Shown here piece by piece: positions 11,489 through 24,214 of a stretch of 64,000 bases of DNA. The first letter of the stretch is position 1; every line of letters starts with the position of its first letter. Under the pieces are notes generated by a model. The model ran no database searches. It was not told the origin of the DNA and was given only the letters and a program-made list of their open reading frames with translations. Source of the stretch: Malachius bipustulatus (Eukaryota; Arthropoda; Insecta; Coleoptera; Melyridae); assembly GCA_910589415.1 (NCBI GenBank), contig OU342632.1, forward strand, positions 41,467,341 through 41,531,340, in the 5' to 3' direction. The translations under genes and the position numbers were made by a program.

Positions 11489-12759
11489 TTAAAGAACGCC
11501 TATTTCGTAGACATGCTCAACCAAATCTCTTATTCTCTTAATAAACAACTGCTTATTACTAACTTCTTTCTTCAAAGTTTGGGTAACGTGATCGTCTCCA
11601 GTGTTATTAATTTCATCAGCTTTAACAACATCCTCTCTGCTCGTTAACCTTATCTTATGAACAATGAAAGGTGTAATTAATACTACTTTTGCATAGATCT
11701 TCCATTCTTCCTTAAGAGCAGAAAAAGGATACACTTCTTTAGGATCCAACCCAAACATCTTTACAGTTTCAGACAAGCTGTCATAGTAAATTCTAAGATA
11801 TTGGTCTAGGTTGTCTAAAATTTCTTTAGAAGCACTTGTATAAAGGAAATATGCTAAATCAAAAACTGGTGTCCCAACATTCATTATTTGCCAGTCTAAG
11901 AAATATACCTCCTCTAATTTCTTGTTCTCCTTGTTTGTGTTCTGAAAACCTAAGAGTTAAAAAAAAAATTTTTTCAAAATAACCCACTCACCGAGTATCT
12001 AAACATCATATTATTAGTCCATCCATCTCCATGTAGAATGCACTCGTATTTTCCTTTATATTGTACATATGCTTTTAAAATCTCTTGATAATTCTCATAT
12101 TTTTTGAGACGCTCTAGAATATCTTTCCTCATATCAGAATTTTCCAATTGTTCTACAACGTCACCAAATACAGCTTTAAACATATTATTGAACGATGAAT
12201 TCGTTAGAATAAAATCTATCGACCAAGTTATTTTACTCTTGAGATCCAGAAAACTTTGAAGGCACTTTGCTTTGTACGCAAAGAAGACACCATGTGTTCT
12301 TCCGTATTGTTGTAACACAGTAGTTGTATGTATTTCATCAGTAAGATTTGTTTTATCAAATAGAACGAAACCTCGCTTCTTCAGATTTTCTAAGGCCAGA
12401 AGTATTTCCTTTTCCCCAATTACGTTTCCATAATATTTTGGGACGGCCAACAATGGCTTATAAACTCCACAACTTTCCTGGAATTTTTGCATCAACGGAT
12501 TGATTGTGTCGTAAAAAAATATTTCATTCTCCATTATTTTATTTATGTCGGATTGAAATGAAATTTCATTTTCAATACATTGTTTCACAACAATATCAAT
12601 TTTTTCATTAAACTCACTCGTTATGGAGGCAAATAATATTTCACTAGTAAATCCCTCTCCTTTCAAATCTCCTGTGTTAACGTCTATGTTGAAGTTAATT
12701 AACTTTTCTCTCTCAGCAATCCGTTTTAACAACTGAATAACTGTATCTCTGATATTCAT
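11489..12759 (-). CDS. EcKL-2: ecdysteroid-kinase-like protein, two exons
   Basis: Tandem paralog of EcKL-1. Exon 1 is 12759-11992 (256 codons), the intron is 50 bp (TCG|GTGAGT...TTTTCAG|AAC, phase 0), and exon 2 is 11941-11489 (150 residues plus stop), giving 406 residues. It carries ALENLKKRGFVLFD, the catalytic loop HGDGWTNN (243-250) and LDWQ (D272, Q274), followed by VGTPVFDLAYFLY. Start chosen at the ATG for MNIRDTVI, as in EcKL-1. A putative ATTAAA poly(A) signal lies 23 bp past the stop. A small TIR element (12991-13324) sits about 230 bp upstream of the ATG, so the proximal promoter differs from that of EcKL-1. Reading frame intact. Role as for the family: phosphorylation of a steroid or xenobiotic alcohol, substrate not deducible. 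Confidence 0.92.
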
Positions 12760-12990
12760 TTTGGACAATACTTCTGATACTGTCAAGTTAATAAAAAATA
12801 CTAAGATCACTGGCAATTTTGGAGTAGGTGCCCACCTACTATTTTTAGTACAACGCTTCCCAGCGAACCACTTAAAAGATAATCTTAAACTATTGATATG
12901 TTTACTTTTTTTTCAAACACTCATACTTCAGTATCGCAATGACATGTAATATTAGACTAATTTGATATCACTATTACATAAGCTCACACA

Positions 12991-13324
12991 TACAGCGTGT
13001 TTATTTTCAAAGCGGGTCATATGGAATTATAGTATTGATAAAGTAGTTTTTAAGGATTACCTTGACGTTTAAACTGACAGAATTGGTTTTGGCGTCAAAA
13101 TAAAGTTAAAACTATTGAGCATAGCGCTTGATGTGAGAAAGTAGTTGAATTCTACATTATTTTCCAAAATTCTTTTTTAAAAATTCGAGTAATTTTTAAT
13201 GTTTAATTAAAAATACAGCATGCCTTGCCTAATAAACAATAACGACGTTAAATGGATAATAATAATTATTATTATAATGCTATGCTAATTCCCTGTGGAC
13301 TTATTTGAAAATCAACACCCTGTA
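12991..13324. mobile_element. 334-bp TIR element (MITE) with CAGGGTGT-like ends, upstream of EcKL-2
   Basis: Left end TACAGCGTGTTTATTTTCAAA pairs with right end TTTGAAAATCAACACCCTGTA (about 18 of 21). TA lies at both borders, consistent with a TA target duplication. No ORF. Confidence 0.75.
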
Positions 13325-14387
13325 TACAGCAAGATCAAAGTTTCGAGTTGTGAAAATCGAATAGTGATGTTTGATAAACATGATTGTTTTCAATATTTAC
13401 CTACTAAGTATAATACTATGAACTGATATTTGAATTAATAATAAATGAAAGACATTTAAAATTATTTAACATATTTTTTCGGTGAAATTTTAAATTTAAT
13501 CAAAACCGCGGGTGTTTGGTTAATATCTTGGAAACTATTATTGGTCCTAGGCCCCAAAAACAAAATTTTTGACAATATTATTTTCAGGATGGCCTCGCCT
13601 CCTAAAATATCGGAAACTTCCATCTAATTTTGATGAAAAATTTGTTGTTTTTTTAATTTTTCGAAAAAAAGATCAAACATATTCAAAAATTTTCTTAATC
13701 GTGACAGCTCATGATGACTTTATGTAAACCTACAAAAAATGATTATTTATTTTTAATAAAAAGAAAAATATGGCTTAAATCAGAAATTCCCGAGCAAATA
13801 ATTAATTGAATCATAATAGTAAATGCTGAAAAAAATACCGAAGAAGAAGATTGTCAAAAAAAGCATTGATTTTGATGATTTGATGACTAGTGTAAAATCT
13901 TTGATATTTCTAATCGAATTTCCAGAGGAGTGCTATTCAATAAATTTTACTTTTTCTTCAATTATGCTGTAATAATACATTTTCAAAAGATGTTTTTTTT
14001 TTGGAAAGTAACACTGATTTCACATAGGTAGGTAATAATTGAAGTTTTAAAGACGACAATAATTAATTATTATTATTGGAAGTATTTTTCAAAAGCTAAA
14101 CCACCTTGATAAAATACAAAAACACTTGAAGTTTTCCCAGATTATCTGACTATCTCGAAAAAGGCTGAACCAACTCAAATCCCAATTATTTCATCAGGCG
14201 CACCAATTTTTTTCACAATAAGTGTTACTTTATAACACTTTACTGAAAAATAATTAGGAGAGCCAACATTTACTGCAATAGGTATTTTAATGGGAATTCC
14301 GTATATTCAGAAAATAAAAGGATACAAGAGGTATTTTGGCATGTTTGACAGCTTAATGGTCACCTTAGGAATTTTTGTATTCATAAA
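13325..14387. other. AT-rich intergenic DNA with foldback-family remnants
   Basis: No gene seen. The stretch 13500-13740 contains TTAATATCTTGGAAACTATT, CAGGATGGCC and a GACTTTATGTAAACCTAC segment related to the arms of the foldback elements at 17516-21613 and 25559-26502. Confidence 0.5.
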
Positions 14388-15683
14388 TTAAAGCGCGTCT
14401 ATATAATACAAATGTTCAACCAAATTTCTTATTCTCTTGAACATTAGGTCTTTATCACATTCAGTGACACCTTTCTTTAAAGTTTGGGTGACGTGGTCAG
14501 CTCCATTATCTTTTACATCACCGGCTTTCACAATATCATCTCGTTTGGTAAGTCTTAATTTCTGAATGAAAAAAGGTATAATCAAAACTGCTTTGGCGTT
14601 TATTTTCCACTCCGACTGGAGGGCCGAGAAAGGATACACTTCACTGGAATCCAAACCAAATGTCTTTAGAGTCTGTGATAAACTGTCATGATAAATTCGG
14701 AGAAAGTATTCTAATCTGTCAAAAATTTCCTTAGAAGTGCTTGAGTACAAAAAGTATGCCAAATCAAAAACTGGAGTTCCGACATTCATAAGCTGCCAGT
14801 CTAACAAGTACACTTCTTCCAATAGTTTTTGTTCTCCATGTTTCTGAAATTATTTATTAACATAGGTACTTAGATAAATTATAATGGTTCGCAATAAATT
14901 AGAAAAATTACTTACAGAAAATCTGGCCATTATGTTATTACTCCAACCATCACCATGTAGAATGCATTCATATTTTCCCTTATATTTAGAGGGTTCTTCT
15001 AAAAGATCTGGATAATTTTCATATTTTCTAAATCTATCTAGAATGTCTTTTTGAATATCGCATATTTCTAGATATTCCACGACTTCATCAAACACAGTTT
15101 TAAACATATTACGAATCATTTTATTGTTATTACTATAGTGAACTGACCATTTTGTTTTAGTCTTCATGCTGAAAAAATTTTCGGGGTGTTTATTTTTATA
15201 AGCGAAGAAAATACCATGTGTGTTTCCGTATTCTTGCAATATTTTGGTTACATGCACTTCATCTAGAAGATTTCTTATGTCATAATTAACAAATCCTCGT
15301 TCTCTAAGATTTTCTAAGGTGATAAGTATTTTATTTTCTCCAATGAAGTTTCCGTAATATTTTGGGACTGATAAAAGTGGTTTGTAAACACCATACTTCT
15401 CCTGAAATCTTTGTAGTTCTGGATATATTTCTCCATAAAAAAATATCTCGTTTTCGAACATATCTCCATATGGCATTTCATTAAACAAAATTTCATTCTG
15501 CACGCACTGCTTCACCACCAAGTTCAATCTTTCACCGAATTCACTTGTTATCGTAGAAAAGAATATTTCACTTGTTAAGCCATCATTTTTTAGACCTCCT
15601 GAATTTATATCGATGTTGAATTTAATCAGTTTTTCTCTTTTTGCAATTTGTTCCAAACACTTCACTATGGTCTCTTTATTCAT
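14388..15683 (-). CDS. EcKL-3: ecdysteroid-kinase-like protein, two exons
   Basis: Exon 1 is 15683-14916 (256 codons). The 72-bp intron is TCT|GTAAGT...TTTCAG|AAA, phase 0. Exon 2 is 14843-14388 (151 residues plus stop), giving 407 residues. The N-terminus is MNKETIVKCLEQIAKREKLI; other signposts are ENLRERGFVNYD, the catalytic loop HGDGWSNN (243-250) and LDWQ (D271, Q273), then VGTPVFDLAYFLYSS. It is the most diverged of the first three genes: the residue pair after the catalytic loop reads MARFS rather than MFRYS. The ATG at 15683 is preferred because it matches the paralog start; the frame is open for 7 more codons without ATG. Intact and predicted active. No AATAAA was noticed close to the stop. 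Confidence 0.9.
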
Positions 15684-16059
15684 TATTGTTACTTCTCGAT
15701 GCAAATAACGAACTATTCACTCACTGTATTATATGAAGGAGATCAATTTAGTTATTTAACCACTTTATTTATGAATAATATGCACTCACATTGAATTTTA
15801 TAGACAAGGACAATTTATATTTATTTTGTTACGTAATATAATCTTGAATTTGAGGATTGATTATTTATTATCTCTTCTGTTTAATAAAAATAAAACAGAT
15901 ATTGTTTTCTATGATTAACAATAAGCAATCTATTAATGCTTGTTCCAACAATCGGAATTAGAAAACCGCATTAGCAAGGAAAATTAAATATCTTAACGTA
16001 TTCAGCTTACTGTTATATTAGTACATAGTCACTGAAGGTGAAAATAGGCTATTATCTTA

Positions 16060-16530
16060 AAGTTCTTTGAACCTCCATCGATTTTCATAAAAATTTGGGA
16101 ACAAGCTTATATTGCCCTTAACTTCGAAAGTGACATGAGCTCGACTTACGCTTTTGCATTTTTGGGGTGATATTCACCTCTTTTGCAAAATATTGAAAAA
16201 ATGCAAATTAAAGCAATTCAATTTGTGAAAAATCTTAGTTAACCGGAATAAATATTCTGTAAGATTTTGAATTAACATTTCCAATCATTAATAATTCAAA
16301 ATATTTATCGAGAAAACTTTATAGAATGCATTCTTCTTAGAACTAGTTCCTTTATCGATTACCGAGGATATTTAAATTAATTTTAACTCCCGAGAAGGGG
16401 TAGGTAACATCCACCCCCAGGATAAAAGCGCAAGTCGGCACTATGTCACTTTTGTTATTTAAGGCACCCTCTAACTACTTACGAATGTTCACGCAAATCG
16501 ATGAAGGTTTAAGCTTTTCTGAGGGGAAAG
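16060..16530. mobile_element. Imperfect palindromic (foldback) element
   Basis: Left arm: CTTCATCGATTTNCG-like sequence near 16073-16090, then GTGACATGAGCTCGACTTACGCTTTTGCA (16131-16160). Its inverse recurs at 16425-16530 (GATAAAAGCGCAAGTCGGCACTATGTCAC, then CGCAAATCGATGAAGG). No coding sequence is convincing; a 63-codon frame at 16443 lies inside the right arm. Confidence 0.65.
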
Positions 16531-17023
16531 CGACTGTATTAAGGTGGGTAGTATTTAGGGTGTTGGAAAAGTCCTGGAACTGTCCAATAAATGCTTCAAT
16601 TTTAAGTTTAAAAAAAAAATGCAGAAACAGGTAAATATTTCAATTTAATTGCTGAATCGAACTCATAGAGATAGGCTGATGGACTATCGATACCTTGATA
16701 TGTTGTATAAGATTACGCGTCAATATGAATATTATTGAATGTGAAGGAAAAGTGCGCGTAAAATGCAACGTCATTGTTGACAATTCCATTTAATTTAATG
16801 AAAATATAAAATTAACATTTTATTTCAAATCCAATATTTCGAATTCAATCGCGCAAATAATGTCATAATCATCACGAACGTTGAGGTTGACTACTACCTA
16901 GAGGTATCTTAGAAAATAATTCAAAAACAAAATGTCTTTTATCGTTCTGCATTATACATTTTGTTGGTGTAATGTCTTCTAAAATATTTATTTTATAGCA
17001 TTATTGGTCTATTTATGTATCAA

Positions 17024-17140
17024 GGGAGTTATGAGGATGTTAATTACAGAGGGCAACATATTGCAATTCCGAGGGACGTTTGTCCCGAGGGATTGTTAAG
17101 TTGCCCGAGGTTATTAACATCCAATAACTCACGTGATACA
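17024..17140. repeat. Hairpin repeat with GGACGTTTGTCC core
   Basis: GGAGTTATGAGGATGTTAAT and GAGGGCAACA...TTGCAATTCCGAG are answered by CGAGGGATTGTTAAGTTGCCC and ATTAACATCCAATAACTC. The ends recur as AGGGAGTTATG at 17365-17410, suggesting a short repetitive element spanning about 17024-17410. Confidence 0.65.
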
Positions 17141-17909
17141 TAATTTATTTTATTTCATACTAAATGAAATATAAAAACCAAATCTGTTGATTTTTAAAAT
17201 TAAACGAATGTTTTTAATAATTGAGTAAGCATGATTATTGATTACCATGGATATATCAACTGAAAAGTTTATAGAAAATGACATATGAAATCATCCAAAT
17301 ATTCAACCAACAATGCAATAACAAAACCAACATCCAATGGTTACCAGAATTAAACAAATAGTAATAATAGAGGGAGTTATGGATTCATAACAGTCCCAAG
17401 GGAGTTATGAATATGTTTATAGTTACGATAGATATATAATATAAGATATATTATAACCAAGCGTTTATCTAGTTATAATGTATTATGAAATAAACTATTT
17501 AATGGGCGACTATACAGGCTACAGGGATATCTTAAAAACCTTTGAAAATCCATGATCGGGTATTTTGCGAAAAAAATATTTGAAATATCTCCAGTATTTC
17601 CTGAAAAAACTAAAAAAAAACGAGAATCCTTATTTCATTATATTATCTTTTTTTTATTTTTTTAAGGTTAAGCATAAGTCGCCAAGAGTAATTAGTTCGC
17701 CAAAAATCTTCAAAGCCGACTAGATCCCATCGTTTTCATAGTCAACTCTTGTGTTTCTTATGCCGCCTATTTGTTTTTATGTCATTCGGCATAAAAAAAT
17801 TCATGGAAACCAAAAATTAATAAGCTTAAAAAAAATAAAAAAAATTGTTTTACCGAATTACGTTAATTTGAAGTCATACTGCTTATCTTAGGGTTTTTTA
17901 ATTTCTCCA

Positions 17910-18287
17910 TACAGTGTGTGTCAAGGCATAGTACACCCCCTTTTTTTTCTTTTTTTTTGAAGATAATTTTTAGAAATTTGGTATGTCGCATATTCTCGAT
18001 AGAGCGCATTTTTTAGCAGAAAATTTAATTTTTTCCCACATCCGGTTTTTCCGGAAATGTTACCAACTTTTTATTTTTAAAAGGGACACCCTATATATTA
18101 TTGTATTTTTGGATTCTATATATTTTTACGAATCTAACAATACTACATAAGTACCATTTTAACTGTCAAATTTGTTTTTATTTAATTTTTTATTTCTCAA
18201 TTATAGTATGCGTACCAAATTTCAAAAAATTATCTCCAAAAATAAAGAAAAATAAGGGGGTGTACCATGCCTGTGACACACACTGTA
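17910..18287. mobile_element. 378-bp TIR element nested in the left palindrome arm
   Basis: TACAGTGTGTGTCAAGGCAT followed by AGTACACCCCC at the left is answered by GGGGGTGTACC, ATGCCTGTGACACACACTGTA at the right: TIRs of about 31 bp. The matching position in the right arm of the outer palindrome (about 21350-21400) lacks it, so it arrived after the palindrome formed. Confidence 0.8.
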
Positions 18288-18771
18288 TATTTTGATCGAA
18301 AAATATGTAGGTAGTTGATTTTATATTTTGAAAAAAAAAGAATTTTTTTTATTTTTTTTTGTTCTATAAATCTTTGGTTTATGTACCGGGTGGGCATTTA
18401 AGAATGAACAGCGGCCATATCTTGGGAAATATTGATCCTACAGTTTCAAAATGAAAATTTTCCTAACATAAGTGACTATGCGAAATGCAATGAAAATATT
18501 TTCAAGATGGTCGCACTTCCGGAAATACCGGAAGTTGACACCTACTTCGTTATTTTAACGGGGACACCCAGTAAAATATTATATTTTTTAAATGTCTGAA
18601 GAAATCGAATACAGGTGGTTTTCACCACAGGAATTTAGATTGAGCGGTTTATGAGTTATAAACAATGAAAATCGCAATTTTCCAACTTCAAAGCAGTGTA
18701 GACCTAGAACGGCTCAATATATCTAAAAACGGCTTACATGTCCCTATCTTAACTTTTTACAAGGTATCATA

Positions 18772-19654
18772 TACAGGGTTATTCACGGTATACGCCACGG
18801 AAGATTATGGCCGTGTCTCTGGATTTTAGGATCTTTTTATTTTTGGAGTGGATAGAGACCCGGCAGAGGTACGTTTTAAAATTATATTCATAATGTACAG
18901 GTTGTCCCAAAAGCATGAAACATATCAAAGTTATGTTTTTTTAAATGGAATGCTCCTATGTTATTGCATTTTTAGATTGCCTGGGAAGAGAGAATAAGAT
19001 TGGCTTTTACAGTTGGTGTTTAATTTCAGAAGTTTTTGAGTTATAAACAAGTGAAAATCGTCATTTTTCAAGTTCAAGGCCCTGTACAACGAAAACGGTT
19101 CAAGATAGAGAAAAACGGCTTACATGTCCCTATTTTAATTTTTCATGTACTATCCAATGAGGTAGATGAAATGTTTATACAGGGTGATAAAAAATTTTAA
19201 AAATTCTGAGATTTCTCCACGTGTCCCCAAATAAAAAAATCAAAGAAAGCACAAATGTTTCTATACCATAGGATAGTATATAAAAAGTTAATATAGGGAC
19301 ATGTAAGCCGTTTTTCTCTATCTTGAACCGTTTTCCTTGTACAGGGCCTTGAACTTGAAAAATGACGATTTTCACTTGTTCATAACTCAATAACGTCTGA
19401 ATTTAAACACCAACTGTAAAAACCAATCTTATTTTCTCTTCTCAGACAATCTAAAAATGCAATAACATAGGAGCATTCCATTTAAAAAAACATAACTTTG
19501 ATATGTTTCATGCTTTTGGAACACCCTGTACATTATGAATATAATTTTAAAACGTACCTCTGCCGGGTCTCTATCCACTCCAAAAATAAAAAGAACCTAA
19601 AATCCAAAGACACGGCCATAATCTTCCGTGGCGTATACCGTGAATAACCCTGTA
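18772..19654. mobile_element. Foldback element 1 nested in the palindrome
   Basis: TACAGGGTTATTCACGGTAT at the left and its inverse ending at 19654 bound about 420-bp arms. Internally CGGCTTACATGTCCCTAT, TGAACCGTTTT and GTGAAAATCGTCATTTTTC appear in both orientations. The core is a diverged relative of the inner part of the outer palindrome, so the two belong to one family. Confidence 0.85.
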
Positions 19655-20859
19655 TACAGGGTGTCCCATGATATGTGGGCAATCTCCCGGATTTGGGTAA
19701 ATTTCGTAAAAATAAATGAAATAATAGCTATAAAATTAATTCCTCAGAGACACCCCTACAAAGATATTAGCTGTTGAAGTTGAGGGTTGAAAATCAATTT
19801 TTTGCAATAACTTTTTTATTTCTTGGCCGATTTTGATAATTTTTGGTTTTATTTTGTATTATTTTGGACTGTTTAGAATAGCGTTTCATAATCTTTGGTA
19901 GCACATACATAGATCTCGGGATGGCATAACCCCCTCATTCACTTGAAAGAAAACAATAAAAATAATAATTTTACAGTTTTTCAAGGTTAATTTTCTATTT
20001 ATTTGATATTTTTTACGTAAAAAATGTATTCTTATTTATTTCGGTAGAGGGAGCCGTTATCGAGATAAACGTCCTTCTAATAGGTGATGCGTCGAAGGAA
20101 CTTTCTAAATTTCAAGTAAATTTTAACAATATGGCTGACCTTTGACAGTAAATTGAGCAGGAAACAAAACAATAACTTAATTAAATACACGTCAATGTCA
20201 AAAATTTCATTTCAAGCAGATTCAAATCTAACTGATTTTCTGCGTATTCAGCGTTTGTGTAACTCATTTTAAAATCAGTTAGAATTGAATCTGCATGAAA
20301 TGAAATCTTTGACACTATTTGACGTGTAATTAATTAAGTTATTGTTTTGTTTCCTGCTCAATTTACTGTCAAAGGTCAGCCATCTTGTTAAAATTTACTT
20401 GAAATTTAGAAAGTTCCTGCGACGCATCACCTATTAGAAGGACGTTTATCTCGATAACGGTTCGCTCTATCGAAATAAATAAAGATACATTTTTTATGTT
20501 AAAAACATCAAATAAAAAGAAAATTAACCTGAAAAAACTGTAAAATTATTATTTTTATTGTTTTCTTTCAAGTGAATGAGGGGGTTGTGCCATCCCGAGG
20601 TCTATGTATGTGCTACCAAAGATTATGAAACACTATTCTAAACAGTCCCAAATAATACAAAATAAAACCAAAAATTATCAAAATCGTTCAAGAAATAAAA
20701 AAGTTATTGCAAAAAATTGATTTCCAACCTTCAACTTCAACAGCTAATATCTTTGTAGGGGTGTCTCTGAGGAATTAATTTTATAGCTATTTTTCCATTT
20801 ATTTTTACGAAATTTACCCAAATCCGGGAGATTGCCCACATATTATGGGACACCCTGTA
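19655..20859. mobile_element. Foldback element 2 nested in the palindrome
   Basis: Abuts foldback 1 head to tail. TACAGGGTGTCCCATGATAT at the left is mirrored by ATATTATGGGACACCCTGTA at the right. The arms are about 590 bp and highly similar (for example GAGGGTTGAAAATCAATTTT at the left with its inverse near 20720; AGGACGTTTATCTCGATAAC near 20440 with its inverse near 20065). Almost no loop. No ORF. Confidence 0.88.
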
Positions 20860-21619
20860 TAATGTGGTTTGAATTTTTATACAGGGTGATGAAAATTACC
20901 AGATTTTTCATCACCCTGTAGAAAAATCTAAACTACATAATATAATACCTTGTAAAAAGTTAAGATAGGGACATGTAAGCCGTTTTTAGATATATTGAGC
21001 CGTTCTAGTTCTACACTGCTTTGAAGTTGGAAAATTGCGATTTTCACTTGTTTATAACTCATAAACTACTCAACCTAAATTCCAATTGTGAAAACCACCT
21101 GTATTCGATTTTGCCAGGCAATTTAAAACTACCATAATATAAAGGGTGTCCCCGTTAAAATAACGAAGTAGGTGTCAACTTCCGGTACCTATTTCCGGAA
21201 GTGCGACCATCTTGAAAATATTTTCATTGCATTTCGCATAGTCACTTATGTCAGGAAAATTTTCATTTCGAAACTGTAGGATCAATATTTCCCAAGATAT
21301 GGCCGCTGTTCATTCTTAAATGCCCACCCGGTACATGATTTTTGTATAGCAAACGACATAAAAAAATAATATGGCAACCATTAGGAAAACAAAAGTTGAT
21401 TATGAAAGCTCTGGGATCTAGTCGACTTTGAACATTTTTTTTTTAATGTCTGATGGCTTTTGACGATGTATGCTAGCCTACAAAAATATTTAAATAATTT
21501 TCAATAATAAAAATAGACATAATGAAAATAAGTATTCTCGTTTTTCCAGTTTTTAGAATATTTAAAAATAAATTGTCGCCTAATACCTCTACTTGGTTTA
21601 AGATATCCCTGTAAATATA

Positions 21620-22930
21620 CGAGTATATCGCCCAATAAATAGTTCTAACCCTTAATAATTCTTACTACTTTTCAAAAAGTAAAATTCAACTTATTTTTCA
21701 AAAATTAAAATTTGAAATGAAATATCAAAAGTATTGTTACTGGGTCGTTGGTGATAAATTGTCAGTTGTAGCAGGAGCACATTACTTGTTTGTTGGTTGA
21801 TTATTTATGTTTTTTGTTAAAACAGCTTGTCAGTTGACTTTGGTATTGTTTATGGAATTTTATATTTAAATTTTGGTGTTAAAGGAAATTTTCATTTTGG
21901 TTGATTTATTTCAAATTGTTTCAGAATCTCTTTATAAAAAACTCTTTATAATACTTATAGAAGGGGTTAGAGTTGTAGATTGTTTAGTTTTACAATTTTC
22001 AATGTACCTAAATGGGAAATTATGTTTTTTTTTTTTGTTGTTTTTATATGTTCAAGTATTTTATAAATTATTTGTTTTCAAGTGTATTTCCAAACCATCA
22101 TATCCAACATAACTTACCCACACACCTGAATACAAGTAAATAATAATAGAAAAAAAAACCTAATTCACCATTTACCTCCAAATTTCAAATCTAAACAATC
22201 TACAACAATCAGCATCTTCCATTAATTTTCTAGAGAGTTGGTTATGTTGAAACTATTTCAAATCAATCAATCAACATAATACTTATAACACCAAATCAAA
22301 ATATAAAAAATTTACATAAACAATGAATCAACTGTGAAAATCTAATTTCGAACACAAACAAAATGTAGCCCCATTCAACAAAAACGTAACTTTCTACTCC
22401 TTCAACCCACAAGTCCTCACCAACGTGCAAATATAACCATGCTTTATTTTAAAGTTTTTAAGTTATTGTTCCCATATAATTTCAAACAAAATAAATGCGA
22501 ACATAAAACGAAGAAATTAAAAGTAAACAAGGAACAAATAATCAGCCCCGAAACGTTTCGAAAAAAAAATTAAAGCTAATTGTTTGCCTCATCGTCACGA
22601 ACCAAAGCCACAAAAAATAAATAAAGAAAATTCAAAATATCACAGGAAGGTTCAAGAAGAACTCATCTAATAAATAAATACTTATAGCTCCATGGTATTT
22701 GAGTTCGAAAATATAACAATCACATCATGCAAATTATTAGGGTCTTCTATTTTAAGAATAATTAAATATTGAAATTCAGTATATATAGTCTTTCTATTTT
22801 TTAAATTATACATTACAATATTAAAAATCTCTTATTTATAAAAACGATTATCTTATGTTCATAATAATTAATAAAATTATCAATGTCTTAAAAATGTCAT
22901 TAGATAATACGAGTAATATTTTACTTTAGA
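21620..22930. other. Intergenic DNA, nothing recognised
   Basis: Very AT-rich. The frame at 21873-22112 is low-complexity and hydrophobic by composition; no family resemblance or supporting signal. Confidence 0.4.
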
Positions 22931-22935
22931 CAATT

Positions 22936-24214
22936 TTAAAGAATGCCAGTATCATATACGTGCTCAACCAAGTTTCTGATTCTCTCAAACATTAAATCCT
23001 TATTAATAACAGCTTTTTTCAAAGTTTGAGTTATGTGATCGTCTTCTGCATTTTTAATTTCTTCGGCGTCAACAACATCGTCTCTGTTCATTAGTCTTAT
23101 CTTATGAATCAAAAATGGTAAAATGAAAGCGACTCTGGCGTGATTTTTCCATTCTTCCTTTAGAACAGAGAAGGGATACACTTCTTCAGGATCCAACCCA
23201 AAAAGCCTGACAGTTTCGGATAGACTGTCATGGTAAATTCCAAGATGTCGGTCTAAATTGTCTAAGATTTCTTTAGAAGCACTTGAATAAAGGAAATATG
23301 CTAAATCGAATACTGGAGTCCCAATACTCAATAATTGCCAGTCTAGGAAATATACCTCTTCCAATTTTTTCTGTTCATTATTTTTCTGAAAATCGAACAG
23401 CGAAGGTAAGAAATCTTAAATTATAAAAGCTTAAAAAGTGGCTTACCGAGTATCTGAACATCATATTGTTGGTCCAACAGTCACCATGCAGGATGCACTC
23501 ATATTTTCCCTTATATTTAGAAGGTTCTTCAATGAGATCGTGAAAATTTTCATATTTTTTGAGACGATCTAGGATATCTTTCCTTATATCAGAATTTTCC
23601 AATTGCTCTACAACTTCACTGAATACAGCCTTAAACATATTACCAATAGCTGGACTTCGCACTATCAGGTTGATCGTCCAGTTCACTTTTTCCTTCAGCT
23701 TTAAAAATTTTTCAGGAAATTTTGCTTTGTACGCAAAGAAAACACCGTGAGTTCTTCCATATTGTTGCAATACAGCAGTTGTGTGCACCTCATCTGTCAG
23801 ATTTACTTTATCGTAAAGAACGAATCCCCGCTCCTTGAGGTTTTCTAAAGCGAGAAGTCTCTCATTTTCTGCAACGAATTTTCCGTAATATTTAGGAACC
23901 GCCAAGAGTGGCTTGTAAACTTCATAACTTTCCTGGAATTTTTGAATTAGCTCATTGATATAGTCGTAAAATTTTATTTCGTTGTCGAATACATCTTTAA
24001 ATTCCAATTGTTTTACGGTGTCATTTTTGATACTTTGTTTAATAACTATATCAATTTTTTCATTAAACTCACTTGTTATAGTGGCAAATAATATCTCACT
24101 AGTAAATCCATCTCCTTTCAAATTACTCGAATTTACCTCAATTTTGAAGTTGATGAGTTTTTCTCTCTCGGCGATTTGTTGCAACAACTGAAGCACTGAC
24201 TCTCTGGGATTCAT
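22936..24214 (-). CDS. EcKL-4: ecdysteroid-kinase-like protein, two exons
   Basis: Exon 1 is 24214-23447 (256 codons, start ATG of MNPRESVLQLLQQ), the 61-bp intron is TCG|GTAAGC...TTTTTCTGAAA-side acceptor CAG|AAA in phase 0, and exon 2 is 23385-22936 (149 residues plus stop): 405 residues. Motifs: GDGFTSEILFA, LALENLKERGFVLYD, HGDCWTNN catalytic loop (243-250) and LDWQ (D271, Q273) followed by IGTPVFDLAYFLYSSAS. The intron sits at the same place and phase as in the other five-gene-cluster members. Seven kilobases of nested foldback DNA separate it from EcKL-3, and more mobile DNA lies upstream. Intact. Predicted ATP-dependent kinase of small hydroxylated metabolites. Confidence 0.92.

Larger units (their letters stand above)
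10790..12900 (-). repeat. Segmental duplication copy B (EcKL-2 plus flanks)
   Basis: Partner of 3120-5160. Downstream, upstream and coding landmarks occur in the same order, with scattered substitutions and small indels. In copy B the poly(A) signal is ATTAAA (11466-11461), where copy A has AATAAA. Confidence 0.85.
17516..21613. mobile_element. 4.1-kb nested foldback element (outer palindrome)
   Basis: The left end CAGGGATATCTTA (17517 on) is mirrored by TAAGATATCCCTG ending near 21612, with TA at both borders. The arms match over long stretches: CGAGAATCCTTATTTCATTA with the inverse of GAAAATAAGTATTCTCG near 21530, and 18388-18775 with 20930-21340 (for example ATGAACAGCGGCCATATC, and CTTCCGGAAATACCGGAAG). 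The centre is displaced by two complete foldback elements (18772-19654 and 19655-20859), and the left arm carries another TIR element (17910-18287). No ORF of note. Confidence 0.88.
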
